A stretch of 64,000 nucleotides of DNA. Source: Opitutales bacterium (lineage in GTDB: Bacteria; Verrucomicrobiota; Verrucomicrobiia; Opitutales; Seribacteraceae). Both the position numbers and the translations under genes were made by a program. The DNA is taken from positions 62,001-126,000 of the forward strand of contig JAOFOL010000001.1 in assembly GCA_028042835.1 (NCBI GenBank), written 5' to 3'. Under the pieces are notes generated by a model. It had not been told where the DNA came from, made no database searches, and saw only the letters and a program-made list of their open reading frames with translations. How positions within the stretch are numbered: the first letter of the stretch is position 1; each line of letters begins with the position of its first letter. Shown here one piece after another: positions 53,275 through 61,981 of the stretch.

Positions 53275-55029
53275 TTAAGATTTTTCATTAGCATATATTG
53301 TAACTTTAGCCTCATTGTGGCTTAAAAGATATTTTGCACGCTTGATTGCTTTAGCTGTGGATAAGGTTGGATTAGAACGAATGTGAGGAAAAATATTCTG
53401 GCGATTTATTCTGCTTAATACACCAGAGTTTCGCAAGATTCTGATAGCATCTTTCCGAACTTCACATAAAAGGATATTACAGTTCTTTTCTTTGTAATAA
53501 TCAAGGAGTTCTTCAAGGGCTAAAACGGAAGTACCGTCTAGGTGGTGTGCATTTAAAAGTTTGAGAATAAGAACTTTAATATTTCTTTTTTCACCGACCC
53601 GTCTTATTTGTTCGTAAAACAGGTCAGCTGCAGCAAAAAAAAGTTCACCTTCAACATGTACAATAGAAACTTCAGGTTCTGAATTTTTTGATTTGTTTGA
53701 AATCTGAAAAATTTCTCCCTGTTCATTATATCCATGCTCGATCATTTCTGGTTCAGCAACCTTCTTGAGGAATAAGAGCAAGGAAGTAAGAACACCAACA
53801 AATATCGCCAATTGGAGGGAAAACATTAAGCCAACTAAAAAGGTTACCGCAAAAGTCACAGCATCGGAACGGGAAGACCGAATTGCAGTAATTAACTGAT
53901 TTTTTTTTATCAGTGATATTCCTATAAATACAACAAGAGTAGCTAGTGCGGATACTGGAATAACATGAACAAGGTTCCCTAAATTAAAAAATCCAATTAA
54001 AACTAATGAGCCTGTAATGATATTAGAAAAACCGGACTTTGCATTTGAATTAACATTAAGCGAAGACCTGGTCAAAGAGCCTGAAGCAGGCATTCCGGAT
54101 AAAAATGCACAACCAATATTTGCAACTCCGAAAGAAAGCGCCTCACGATCACTTTTAATTCTTTTGCCGGACCTAGAGGCCAAAGATTTACCTATAGATA
54201 AACCTTCTATTAAGCAGAGTAATGCAAGGGCTATGGAAGTCTGGAAGATAATTTCCCAATTGCTGATAGAAAGTTCAAAGTTTGGTAGTGATACAGGAAT
54301 ATAATTTGAATTAAATGATTGTAAGCAAGGTACCTTGTATCCATTGCGAATTAAATATTGTCCCATGATTGAGCCTAATACCAAACTTATTGCAACATTG
54401 GGTAGTGCTTTAAATTTTATATTTAGGATTATATATGTAATCCCTGTAAAGAAACTTAGAAATATAGAAGCACTGGAGTTGTCTGCTATATTTTTAAAGA
54501 TGTGAATCAATGATTGGAAGAAATTTGATCCTGGTGGATACGGGTTTTCCATTCCAATAACTGATCGTACTTGATTCGATATTATCAGGAGTGCGGCAGC
54601 GGTTATGTATCCAGTAATCACTGTTCTAGAAATAAATTTTGTAAGAAAAGAAACCTTTAAGGTTCCAGCACCTATTAAAATTAAACCGGTGCATAGTAAA
54701 ATACTTGGAAGAATTAAAAGTGCATCACTTACAAGCATCCCATTGGGTGCAACCATCTCCATTTGGGCGAAAACCCCAAAAAGCAGAACTGCTGTCGCAT
54801 TGGTCGGCCCAAGTGTTATAAAGCGACCGCCACCGAGAACCCCACCGAGAAAAGCAGCAATGCCTGAAGCCAATAGGCCAAAATAGAGGGGTAAGCCAGC
54901 GATCAGGGCGTAAGCCATACCCTGCGGTATGGCAAGAAGGGAAACATTAATACCTGCCCGTAAATCCCTTTGAATCGTAAAAATATCTTTAAATTTAATT
55001 TTCAAGCTTTTCAAACTTAGTTGAATCAA
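53275..55029 (-). CDS. SulP-family anion transporter with STAS domain
   Basis: The 584-residue protein has ten or more hydrophobic spans over about residues 25-410, starting with the SulP signature region Asp-Leu-x-Ala-Gly-Ile-Asn-Val-Ser-Leu-Leu-Ala-Ile-Pro-Gln-Gly-Met-Ala-Tyr-Ala. A cytoplasmic STAS domain follows at about 440-560, with Asp-Gly-Thr-Ser-Val-Leu. Members carry sulfate, bicarbonate or dicarboxylates; the substrate is not predictable. Its start lies 35 bases inside the upstream coiled-coil gene, so the two are probably expressed together. Confidence 0.92.
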   Translation of the reverse strand: MIQLSLKSLKIKFKDIFTIQRDLRAGINVSLLAIPQGMAYALIAGLPLYFGLLASGIAAFLGGVLGGGRFITLGPTNATAVLLFGVFAQMEMVAPNGMLVSDALLILPSILLCTGLILIGAGTLKVSFLTKFISRTVITGYITAAALLIISNQVRSVIGMENPYPPGSNFFQSLIHIFKNIADNSSASIFLSFFTGITYIILNIKFKALPNVAISLVLGSIMGQYLIRNGYKVPCLQSFNSNYIPVSLPNFELSISNWEIIFQTSIALALLCLIEGLSIGKSLASRSGKRIKSDREALSFGVANIGCAFLSGMPASGSLTRSSLNVNSNAKSGFSNIITGSLVLIGFFNLGNLVHVIPVSALATLVVFIGISLIKKNQLITAIRSSRSDAVTFAVTFLVGLMFSLQLAIFVGVLTSLLLFLKKVAEPEMIEHGYNEQGEIFQISNKSKNSEPEVSIVHVEGELFFAAADLFYEQIRRVGEKRNIKVLILKLLNAHHLDGTSVLALEELLDYYKEKNCNILLCEVRKDAIRILRNSGVLSRINRQNIFPHIRSNPTLSTAKAIKRAKYLLSHNEAKVTIYANEKS

Positions 55030-56149
55030 ATGAAATATGGATTTTATTATTATTCCAGAAGGTTAGATTATCATAGTATTCGGTCTTTAATTTGTTTAAA
55101 GATAGACTTACCTTCTCAAGTAACCTGGTATCTGAGGTATTATTATTTATATCTGTTTTTTGATTCGCTAAAGTAAGCTGTTTATTACGCAGTGAAGATA
55201 TTTTGTTTTTTGATTCGAGAATTTGTTCATTAAGATTTCGAATACATTTATCATATTCTTCTTTTAAGAGAAGCGATAATTTTGATTTATTTTTTTTGAT
55301 TTCTTCAGATATGGGAGTCGATTTTTTTCCCGAAATTAATTCATTAATTTGTTTAAGAAGTTGATTGTAGTCCTGAATCTTTCCAAAATTCTTTAAGTAA
55401 GGAATCTCCAGTGATTTTTCGAAACTATCCTCTTTTTCACTTTTAGATATTTTTTCTAAGGTGGATATCAATTGTTTTAATTCCTGTTCTAAAATCGTAA
55501 TTTCTGAGTTTGTGGAGATTTGATCAAGGTTGTAACCGCTCCCTTTTAGGTTGAGGATTCTGTTTTTTAATTCAGTGGACTTGTTTTCGAATAGTCGGAT
55601 TTTATTAAATATGTCATTCACTTCATGGATTGCTAAAATTGAGCCTTCGGAATTTTCATAAAATTTTGTTAACGCTTTCTGAATGGCGATTTGAAGGATT
55701 ATTGCATTTTTCTTTTCTTTACCCTTTGTGATTAGATAATGATCTTCCGATACATATTTTGTGTAATAAAGGGTAGACAGGAAAAGTGTTGAATTAAAAT
55801 CTATCGAAAATGATTCACCTTGGGATAAGATTATTTCCTTTGCACTAATGCTTTTATCTAGAAAATTGTACAAAAATGAGTTGAATTTTTTACTGTTAAT
55901 AATCTTATCGTTTAGAGTACGTATAACTCTATCTTGATTAGAGTAATTTATTTTAGTTTTTAGGCTTACCCAATCCGTGGGTGTAATTTTTACAGGAGGT
56001 TGTTTTGTATTAAAGTTTAGATTATCCTGGATGTTTATTTTTGTGGATGTTGCATATTGCTTTTGGATATCTTTTCTAATTGTAAAGTAATAAAACACGA
56101 CTATTGAGCTTACTATAACTATGATACAAAAAAGCGGTTTTACTCTCAT
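54995..56149 (-). CDS. Unrecognised membrane-anchored coiled-coil protein
   Basis: This 384-residue protein has an N-terminal membrane span (about residues 6-23) and a long Lys/Glu/Asn/Ile-rich chain with extended coiled-coil heptads at about 195-245 and 300-365. It is probably anchored in the inner membrane with the rest in the periplasm. The base composition is more A+T-rich than in its neighbours. It overlaps the SulP gene by 35 bases and diverges from the ECF sigma gene across 82 bases. I see no domain that names a function; a link to anion uptake or to the sigma factor is only positional. Confidence 0.6.
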   Translation of the reverse strand: MRVKPLFCIIVIVSSIVVFYYFTIRKDIQKQYATSTKINIQDNLNFNTKQPPVKITPTDWVSLKTKINYSNQDRVIRTLNDKIINSKKFNSFLYNFLDKSISAKEIILSQGESFSIDFNSTLFLSTLYYTKYVSEDHYLITKGKEKKNAIILQIAIQKALTKFYENSEGSILAIHEVNDIFNKIRLFENKSTELKNRILNLKGSGYNLDQISTNSEITILEQELKQLISTLEKISKSEKEDSFEKSLEIPYLKNFGKIQDYNQLLKQINELISGKKSTPISEEIKKNKSKLSLLLKEEYDKCIRNLNEQILESKNKISSLRNKQLTLANQKTDINNNTSDTRLLEKVSLSLNKLKTEYYDNLTFWNNNKIHISFDSTKFEKLEN

Positions 56150-56231
56150 TTCGGAAAACTTGTAATGTGGGTTTTAATTTAAAAGTTCTTGCTACTAAGT
56201 AAGAGTTTAAGTGTGATTATGGTAAATTGTA

Positions 56232-56768
56232 ATGAGTACAGTATCCATCGAGTATTCCCAAAAGTTGACTTCAATCCAGAGGTCCTTGTATGCATTTATA
56301 CTTTCATTATTGCCTAATCGAACGGAAGCCGAGGATGTTTTGCAAGAAACGAATTTAATTTTGTGTAAGAAAGCACACGAATATGATCCACAAGGTCATT
56401 TTCAAGCTTGGGCATTTAAAATCGCTCGTTTTCAAGTAATGAAATTTCTAACCAAGAAAAAGCGAAGTAAAATCCATTTTTCAACTGAGATTGTCGAAGA
56501 TATTGCCGCAGAGGAGTTTGACTTGAAAAGAGTTGCGGTCGTACAAAAGGCTCTCGCTATTTGTTACGATTTATTACCTCAAAATATGCAAAAGATTGCG
56601 CACCTAAGGTTTAAGGACGATTCTAGTCTCAAGACCATTTCGGAAAAAGTGGGAAGACCGATGGGAGCCATTTCATCTACCTTATATAGAATCAGGCAAA
56701 AATTAAACGACTGTGTAAAAGAAAAAGTTACCATTGTAGAATCTGAGATGGATTTTAAAAAATCATAA
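56232..56768 (+). CDS. ECF-type sigma factor, Rhodopirellula/Verrucomicrobium group
   Basis: The 178-residue protein has sigma region 2 at about residues 12-80 (Ala-Glu-Asp-Val-Leu-Gln-Glu-Thr-Asn and Phe-Gln-Ala-Trp-Ala-Phe-Lys-Ile-Ala-Arg). Region 4, a helix-turn-helix, lies at about 110-165 (Leu-Lys-Thr-Ile-Ser-Glu, then Ser-Ser-Thr-Leu-Tyr-Arg-Ile-Arg). Regions 1 and 3 are absent, as in ECF sigma factors. It directs RNA polymerase to a dedicated promoter set. The next gene, 48 bases downstream, encodes a membrane protein that likely binds it. No matching promoter motif was identified. Confidence 0.93.
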   Translation: MSTVSIEYSQKLTSIQRSLYAFILSLLPNRTEAEDVLQETNLILCKKAHEYDPQGHFQAWAFKIARFQVMKFLTKKKRSKIHFSTEIVEDIAAEEFDLKRVAVVQKALAICYDLLPQNMQKIAHLRFKDDSSLKTISEKVGRPMGAISSTLYRIRQKLNDCVKEKVTIVESEMDFKKS

Positions 56769-56816
56769 TCAATCGTGTAATATAAAATAGCTTTGTGCTA
56801 ATACACTGCATACCCC

Positions 56817-57806
56817 ATGAATATCTCAAATACTGAATTCGATACTTTGGTAAGCAAAGCTTTAGATTCCAATTTATCTGCATCTGAAAATGAACTTCTT
56901 ACTTCTGCTCTAAAGGATGAACCAAATTTACAAAGAAGGTATTGTAATTTTATTTTACATGAGTCCCTTCTGCATTGGGAGTCGGAAGTAATTCCCGAAG
57001 AGGAGCCAAATGTAATAATGTTTCCTTTTTGGGTCTTATTATCTTCTGCAGCGGCTGTCTTCGTTTGCTTGTTTTCAGCATGGTTTCTTCATCAAGAATA
57101 TTCTTTAAATGTAGAAGAAGAACAGTTTGCTATAAATACTCTTCCTGTCCAATCAGTTCAATCTTCCGAAATATTTAGCCAACCAGTTGCAGCCATGAGC
57201 AATGAAGTAGTTCACAAATCATTACTTGATGATTCCCTAGAACTTATTCAAATGCTTTCTGACGGTGATTCATACATAGATGGTGCTTCCCTAATGTTAC
57301 GAAATGGTTTTTCTTTTGTCTCAAGAGACCATCAACTTTCAACCTCTTCTATTGACGGTGTTTTACCCTTAAATGATACTCAGATGATTTTATTTCGGGA
57401 AATGTCCGTAGATACTATTTCTCAAAGATCCGAAGCCATTGAAACAATACGCGTTTATGATCTTAAAAACCATCCTTCGAATTTTGAGAATATTGTAGAT
57501 GCTTCAGTATGTTTTAACCAAAGCCATTCTGATTTTGGTGATTCAACAGAATTTTCTTTGTCCCTCTTGGCTGTTAATGATTTAGAAGAAAACAATTTTG
57601 TTGAAGTTGGTTCATCATCGCAGGTTTTGAATAGTGATAATGATCACTCGACCTGGGAACGCGTCGATACTACATTTATCCTTCCTGAAGGGACCGATTA
57701 TTTGGTTGTCTCCTTGGTGGCTAAAAAGAGCGGGCCAAGTGCTTTAAATTCTAATTTGCAAAGTTTTTTTGCTGATGAATTAGAGCTTTCTTTTGCAGGT
57801 ATATAA
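56817..57806 (+). CDS. Membrane-anchored partner of the ECF sigma factor (anti-sigma-like)
   Basis: The 329-residue protein begins with a short cytoplasmic helical domain (residues 1-58, with Leu-Leu-Thr-Ser-Ala-Leu-Lys-Asp-Glu-Pro and Arg-Arg-Tyr-Cys) of the kind found before FecR-type anti-sigma proteins in Planctomycetota and Verrucomicrobiota. One membrane span follows at about 62-84. The periplasmic part (about 110-329) ends in a beta-rich, jelly-roll-like domain that may bind a ligand. Position 48 bases after the sigma gene supports a sigma/anti-sigma pair. No zinc-binding His-x3-Cys-x2-Cys motif is seen, so it is not a ZAS-type anti-sigma. Confidence 0.7.
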   Translation: MNISNTEFDTLVSKALDSNLSASENELLTSALKDEPNLQRRYCNFILHESLLHWESEVIPEEEPNVIMFPFWVLLSSAAAVFVCLFSAWFLHQEYSLNVEEEQFAINTLPVQSVQSSEIFSQPVAAMSNEVVHKSLLDDSLELIQMLSDGDSYIDGASLMLRNGFSFVSRDHQLSTSSIDGVLPLNDTQMILFREMSVDTISQRSEAIETIRVYDLKNHPSNFENIVDASVCFNQSHSDFGDSTEFSLSLLAVNDLEENNFVEVGSSSQVLNSDNDHSTWERVDTTFILPEGTDYLVVSLVAKKSGPSALNSNLQSFFADELELSFAGI

Positions 57807-57807
57807 T

Positions 57808-57851
57808 TCCTCTTGTAACCTTCTTTGTCTCAATTTGAGACGCTAAGAGGA
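57808..57851 (+). terminator. Nested inverted repeat behind the sigma-factor operon
   Basis: Right after the stop, TCCTCTT (57808-57814) pairs with AAGAGGA (57845-57851), and inside it GTCTCAA (57827-57833) pairs with TTGAGAC (57835-57841) around a single T. Both arms are perfect seven-base matches. It may be a transcription terminator, although no clean U-run follows, or a protein-binding site in front of the propeller gene at 57903. Confidence 0.45.
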
Positions 57852-57902
57852 GTTTGTGTCGGTTTTGGTTGAGTTGAAGTTGGTAATCTTTTAGCTAAAG
57901 CG

Positions 57903-59126
57903 ATGAAATATTTATTGTTTGTAATTTGGTTGGTGTTTACTTGTAAATCTTTCTCCAAGGATTGGCCTCGATTTGGGGGCATAAAGGGTGATTTTACTTC
58001 GGGTGAAAGTGGGTTGAAGAAAGACTGGAAAGCGGCAGATCCTGATGAACTTTGGAAACTTGATGTTGGACTTGGCTTTTCGTCTGTTATTGAATCAAAT
58101 GGTCTTGCCTATACAAAGGGTTATTCAGACGGAAAGATTCTGTTATTTTGCGTGGATGCTGCAAATGGAAAAGTAATATGGAAAAAACAATTTCCCTGCT
58201 CGAAAGGTGATAATTACTTTAAAGGTGGTAGCCGATCTACACCAGTAGTTTACCATAAAAAACTTTACACGATAACTCATGACGGTGATTTTTATTGTAT
58301 AGACGCGTTGAAAGGAACCATTATTTGGGGTGTAAATTTAGTTGATGATTTAGGGGGTATGCGCCCGACTTGGGGCTACGCCGGTTCTCCTGCGATTGTT
58401 GGTCAAAATGTAATTTTGGCAGTAGGGGCAAAAGAATCTGCCCTTGTAGCTTTTAATAAAGATAATGGTAATGTAGTCTGGAAAAGTGGAAATTATGAAG
58501 CTTCATATTCAACTCCCTGTAGGCTTCAAGGCACCGAAGAAATAGCGGTTTTTCATGGATCAGGTTTATCGATTCATGGGTTGAGTGATGGGACAGTCAA
58601 AAGATTTTATCAGCATAAAACACGGTATGGTATTAATGCTTCCCAGCCCATTCAGATTGGGAAAAAACTATTAGTATCGAGTGCTTACGGGAAAGGCTCC
58701 GCATTGGTGGATTTTTCAAAAACTAAACCTCGGATTGAATGGAAAACCGAGAAAATAGCTAGTCAAATGGCAAGTTCTGTTTACAAAGACGGTTATGTAT
58801 ACGGTATCCACGGACAGGCAGGCACCAGATCTAAATTTTCTACCCTCTTTTGCCTTGATATAAACAAAGGAAAAGTTTCTTGGGAAAAAAAAGGCTTTGG
58901 TCTCGGCACGTTAATCTTAGTTGAGGATACCTTGGTATTATTATCTGAAAACGGGGAACTAGTTTTAGTAGATGCGATTCCTGAAAAGTTTCAGGAATTA
59001 GCGAACTTTCAGGTTTTGTCAGGAAAAGATAACTGGGCTCCGCCAACCTATTCTAATGGAAGGTTGCACTGCCGTTCGAGCGATGGCGAGTGGAAATGTT
59101 TAGCTATGGGTTCTACTTACTACTAG
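57903..59126 (+). CDS. Exported PQQ-type beta-propeller protein
   Basis: The 407-residue protein has a signal peptide (about residues 1-18) and the Asp-Trp-Pro-Arg-Phe-Gly-Gly start seen in exported quinoprotein-like proteins of Verrucomicrobiota. Propeller blades are marked by Asp-Ala-x-x-Gly-x-Ile/Val-x-Trp repeats, for example near residues 80-90, 133-142 and 184-194. It resembles BamB and PQQ-dependent dehydrogenases in fold, but I see no evidence for a bound quinone or metal site. Its last four bases overlap the convergent MarR gene. It may depend on the sigma factor upstream; this is positional inference. Confidence 0.82.
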   Translation: MKYLLFVIWLVFTCKSFSKDWPRFGGIKGDFTSGESGLKKDWKAADPDELWKLDVGLGFSSVIESNGLAYTKGYSDGKILLFCVDAANGKVIWKKQFPCSKGDNYFKGGSRSTPVVYHKKLYTITHDGDFYCIDALKGTIIWGVNLVDDLGGMRPTWGYAGSPAIVGQNVILAVGAKESALVAFNKDNGNVVWKSGNYEASYSTPCRLQGTEEIAVFHGSGLSIHGLSDGTVKRFYQHKTRYGINASQPIQIGKKLLVSSAYGKGSALVDFSKTKPRIEWKTEKIASQMASSVYKDGYVYGIHGQAGTRSKFSTLFCLDINKGKVSWEKKGFGLGTLILVEDTLVLLSENGELVLVDAIPEKFQELANFQVLSGKDNWAPPTYSNGRLHCRSSDGEWKCLAMGSTYY

Positions 59127-59605
59127 TTGTAAAAGCATCTGTTTACTTTTTTTAGAAAATCTATCAGCTGTGCCTTTTGGGAGTCACTTAGTGCACCTAA
59201 GGCTTTTCGTTCAAGTGAATATGCTATTTTAGATGCCTGTTTCCATTTCTCAATACCTTGCGAAGTAAGTTTAATAACTTTCTTCCTTTTGTCATGGGGA
59301 CAATTACTTCTCAGAATAAAATTCTTTTTCTCCATCCTTTCAACTAAAGCAGCTACATTATTTGCATCAGTAAACATTAATTTTACCAAATCCTTTTGGC
59401 AAAATTCTTGAGAATTGACTTCTTTAATCCAACGAAGAGCAGAAAATTGGTCAGCTGTTATTCCAACGCTTTTGAGGCGTTTATTAAAGATTCCATTTAA
59501 TGTAATCCAGCAGGCACGAAGGGCTGAGGGGAATTTTTCGTGAGTGGGGTTGATCAATGAATTTGCAGGTAAACGGACAAGGATGTTTGACAAATTAGTA
59601 CACAC
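59123..59605 (-). CDS. MarR-family transcriptional regulator
   Basis: The product (up to 160 residues) is a winged helix-turn-helix repressor or activator. Residues about 50-125 carry the MarR pattern: Ile-Thr-x-x-Gln-Phe-x-x-Leu-Arg, Asp-Ala-Asn-Asn-Val-Ala-Ala-Leu-Val-Glu-Arg-Met-Glu, then the wing Asp-Lys-Arg-Lys-Lys-Val-Ile-Lys-Leu-Thr-x-x-Gly. The start is uncertain. The GTG at 59605 lies within a perfect palindrome that is probably the operator, and in-frame TTG codons downstream could serve instead. It diverges from the propeller lipoprotein operon, the obvious target. Confidence 0.9.
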   Translation of the reverse strand: MCTNLSNILVRLPANSLINPTHEKFPSALRACWITLNGIFNKRLKSVGITADQFSALRWIKEVNSQEFCQKDLVKLMFTDANNVAALVERMEKKNFILRSNCPHDKRKKVIKLTSQGIEKWKQASKIAYSLERKALGALSDSQKAQLIDFLKKVNRCFYN

Positions 59606-59617
59606 AAGTACTAATTT
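59592..59617. promoter_or_regulatory. Perfect palindrome, likely MarR operator
   Basis: AAATTAGTAC (59592-59601) and GTACTAATTT (59608-59617) are a perfect ten-base inverted repeat around a six-base spacer. The site lies between the MarR gene and the lipoprotein start at 59649. A TTGACA box (59587-59592) abuts it, and TACTAA (59609-59614) stands at 16-base spacing, so a promoter reading toward the lipoprotein could be covered by the bound regulator. Confidence 0.7.
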
Positions 59618-59648
59618 CGTCTATCACAAATTATATTATCCCAATGCT

Positions 59649-61961
59649 ATGTCTAAAAGAATAATTATCCCTTCTATATTTTATGCCATTTTTGTTTTAC
59701 AGGGGTGTATCTCTACTTCACAGAAAACAACCGAGGATCCTGTTGATAAAACAGTTCAATCCGATTGGTTGTCTTGGCGTGGACCGTATGGATCCGGTGT
59801 TTCATCGCAAACTAATTTGCCGGCAGATTTAAACAGTACTTTAATTTGGAGTCACGATATTCAGGGGGGTGGCGTACCTGTTATAGCGGGAAGCAAAGCT
59901 TATCAATTTGGATATTACGGCACAACTGAGGACTTGCAGGAGGCTCTTGTATGCTTCGATACAAGATCAGGTGAAATTCTATGGGAACAGCGTCACAGTG
60001 ATTTTATAAGTGATATCGTATACAACCGCTACGGTGTAGGTGCAGCGTGCGTAGATCCCGCATCTGGTAATGTTTATTTTCAAACCAGTCCGGGATTGTT
60101 AATAGGATATGATTCGAATGGAAATAAATTATGGGAGCGTTCTCTGATGGAGGAATTCGCACGACTTACATTTCCAAATGGACGAACAGGAGGACCATGC
60201 GTTGATGGAAATTTGATAATTATCCATGCAATAACTGCAAATTGGGGTAAACAGGGGCCAGCTAGAGATCGATTTTACGCTTTCGATAAAAAAGATGGTA
60301 AACTGGTTTGGGTGTCGACCCCTGGGATTACTCCAAAGGACAGTTCCTTTGCCCCTTTGATTTTTGAGGATCTACCGAGTGGTCGTCGAGTTTTCTACAG
60401 TGGTACTGGCTGTGGTCATGTGGTATGCATAGATGTTCGTACAGGGCAACCACTTTGGAGGTTTCAAATGTCTTATGGCGGGGTAAATGCAGGAGTCGTC
60501 ATACACGAGGACGCAGTCATTGCAGTGCATGGCAAAGAAAATACCGATAGTACTGTTATTGGAAGGATGGTTGCGATCAAGAAACCCGCGAAGCTTCCAG
60601 GAATAGGAGAAGATATTTTAGTTCTTGGAAAAGATCATGAAATTTGGAGAAATAATGGTATTGAGGCTTTCACAAGTACTCCTGCCTACCGAAACGGAAG
60701 AGTTTACTCAACCATCAAGCGTGGCGAACTTGTTTGCCTAGATGCAAGTTCAGGCGAGGAGCATTGGGTTCTAAAACTTGCTCCTGATCAAATTCACGCT
60801 TCGCCAACCTGGGCTGATGATAAACTTTATGTTCCGATGTTTAATGGCAAAGTTTTCGTGGTAGAGGATGAAGGCTTAAATGCGAAGGTTTTGAGCGAGA
60901 TTGATCTTGGGGCTGCCTGCTTAGCGGCTCCTGCTGTAGCCCATGGACGTGTTTTAGTGCAAGCTAAGAAAAAACTTTATTGCTTTGGCTCGGCTGACCC
61001 AGCACCTGCATTTGTTGCTCAACCTCAAGAGTCGAATAAACACATATCTTCATCATCTGATGGCGATATTGTGTCTTTGCAAGTGGTTCCTGCTGAATTT
61101 ATTTTACAGGCTGGAGAAAATATTCATTTCGAGGTGTTCGGGTTAGATTCGTCTGGTAGAAGGATTAGAAAAATAGAAGAAGGGTTGACCTGGCGCAGAT
61201 GGATACCTCCTACAGCGAAGGTAAAATCAAAAGTAGATGCTGAGATTAGTCCTGAAGGTATTCTTAGTGCAGAAATGAATGCTTCCCTTTCTGCAGGGGC
61301 TCTACAGGTTTCCAGCGGGGGATTATCAGGTACTACCAGAGGTAGAGTTCTTCCGAATTTACCTTATTATGAAGATTTTGAAGAAGATTTTGAATTTGTA
61401 CATACTAGCACTGATAATATCCCTTTTTCGTTTCCGCCACTTTCTTGGCTTGGTGCAAGAATGCGCTGGCAGGTCCAGGATATGGAAGAAAACAAAATTG
61501 CTGGTAACACCCTAGATCGGGTTCTTTTTCAGCGAGCTATTAACTTTATTGGTAATAAGGACATGTCGAATTATACGATGTCTGCTGATGTTATGACAGA
61601 TGGTGATCGTCGAACGAAATCTAACATTGGGTTGATTAATCAGAGGTATATTTTTGTTCTAGTTGGGAATAGTCAAAAACTTGAAGTTGTATCTAATTTT
61701 GATAGATTCCGTCATTCAGTTCCTTTTTCAATTAAGACTAATTCCTGGTATACTTTGAAGACGAGGGTTGATCTAAATGAAATGGGCACTGGAGTCGTAA
61801 GGGCAAAAGCGTGGGCAAAAGATGAACAGGAGCCAGAAAACTGGACCATAGAGGTGGAGCATAACAACGCTCATACGCATGGCGCACCTGGACTTTATGC
61901 GATGTCACCACAAAGCAAAAAGAAAGTTTACATCGACAACATTGCAGTCATACAGAATTAA
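59649..61961 (+). CDS. PQQ-type beta-propeller lipoprotein with C-terminal jelly-roll domain
   Basis: I start this gene at the ATG at 59649, giving 770 residues, not at the in-frame ATG at 59544. The later start sits downstream of the operator and opens directly with a lipoprotein signal ending in Leu-Gln-Gly-Cys (Cys20). The earlier ATG lies inside the MarR gene. Residues about 40-455 are propeller blades with Asp-x-x-Ser/Thr-Gly-x-x-x-Trp motifs. Residues 480-555 form an Ig-like segment. Residues about 560-770 form a concanavalin-like sandwich similar to DUF1080-type domains. It is probably anchored in the outer membrane or periplasm. The next gene starts 20 bases on. Confidence 0.85.
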   Translation: MSKRIIIPSIFYAIFVLQGCISTSQKTTEDPVDKTVQSDWLSWRGPYGSGVSSQTNLPADLNSTLIWSHDIQGGGVPVIAGSKAYQFGYYGTTEDLQEALVCFDTRSGEILWEQRHSDFISDIVYNRYGVGAACVDPASGNVYFQTSPGLLIGYDSNGNKLWERSLMEEFARLTFPNGRTGGPCVDGNLIIIHAITANWGKQGPARDRFYAFDKKDGKLVWVSTPGITPKDSSFAPLIFEDLPSGRRVFYSGTGCGHVVCIDVRTGQPLWRFQMSYGGVNAGVVIHEDAVIAVHGKENTDSTVIGRMVAIKKPAKLPGIGEDILVLGKDHEIWRNNGIEAFTSTPAYRNGRVYSTIKRGELVCLDASSGEEHWVLKLAPDQIHASPTWADDKLYVPMFNGKVFVVEDEGLNAKVLSEIDLGAACLAAPAVAHGRVLVQAKKKLYCFGSADPAPAFVAQPQESNKHISSSSDGDIVSLQVVPAEFILQAGENIHFEVFGLDSSGRRIRKIEEGLTWRRWIPPTAKVKSKVDAEISPEGILSAEMNASLSAGALQVSSGGLSGTTRGRVLPNLPYYEDFEEDFEFVHTSTDNIPFSFPPLSWLGARMRWQVQDMEENKIAGNTLDRVLFQRAINFIGNKDMSNYTMSADVMTDGDRRTKSNIGLINQRYIFVLVGNSQKLEVVSNFDRFRHSVPFSIKTNSWYTLKTRVDLNEMGTGVVRAKAWAKDEQEPENWTIEVEHNNAHTHGAPGLYAMSPQSKKKVYIDNIAVIQN

Positions 61962-61981
61962 TTTTTAAATCTCAATTTCCT

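Noticed and set aside
59544-59648. N-terminal extension of the propeller lipoprotein from the ATG at 59544
   Set aside because: It would run through the MarR gene and the operator palindrome and would bury the lipoprotein signal 35 residues inside the chain.
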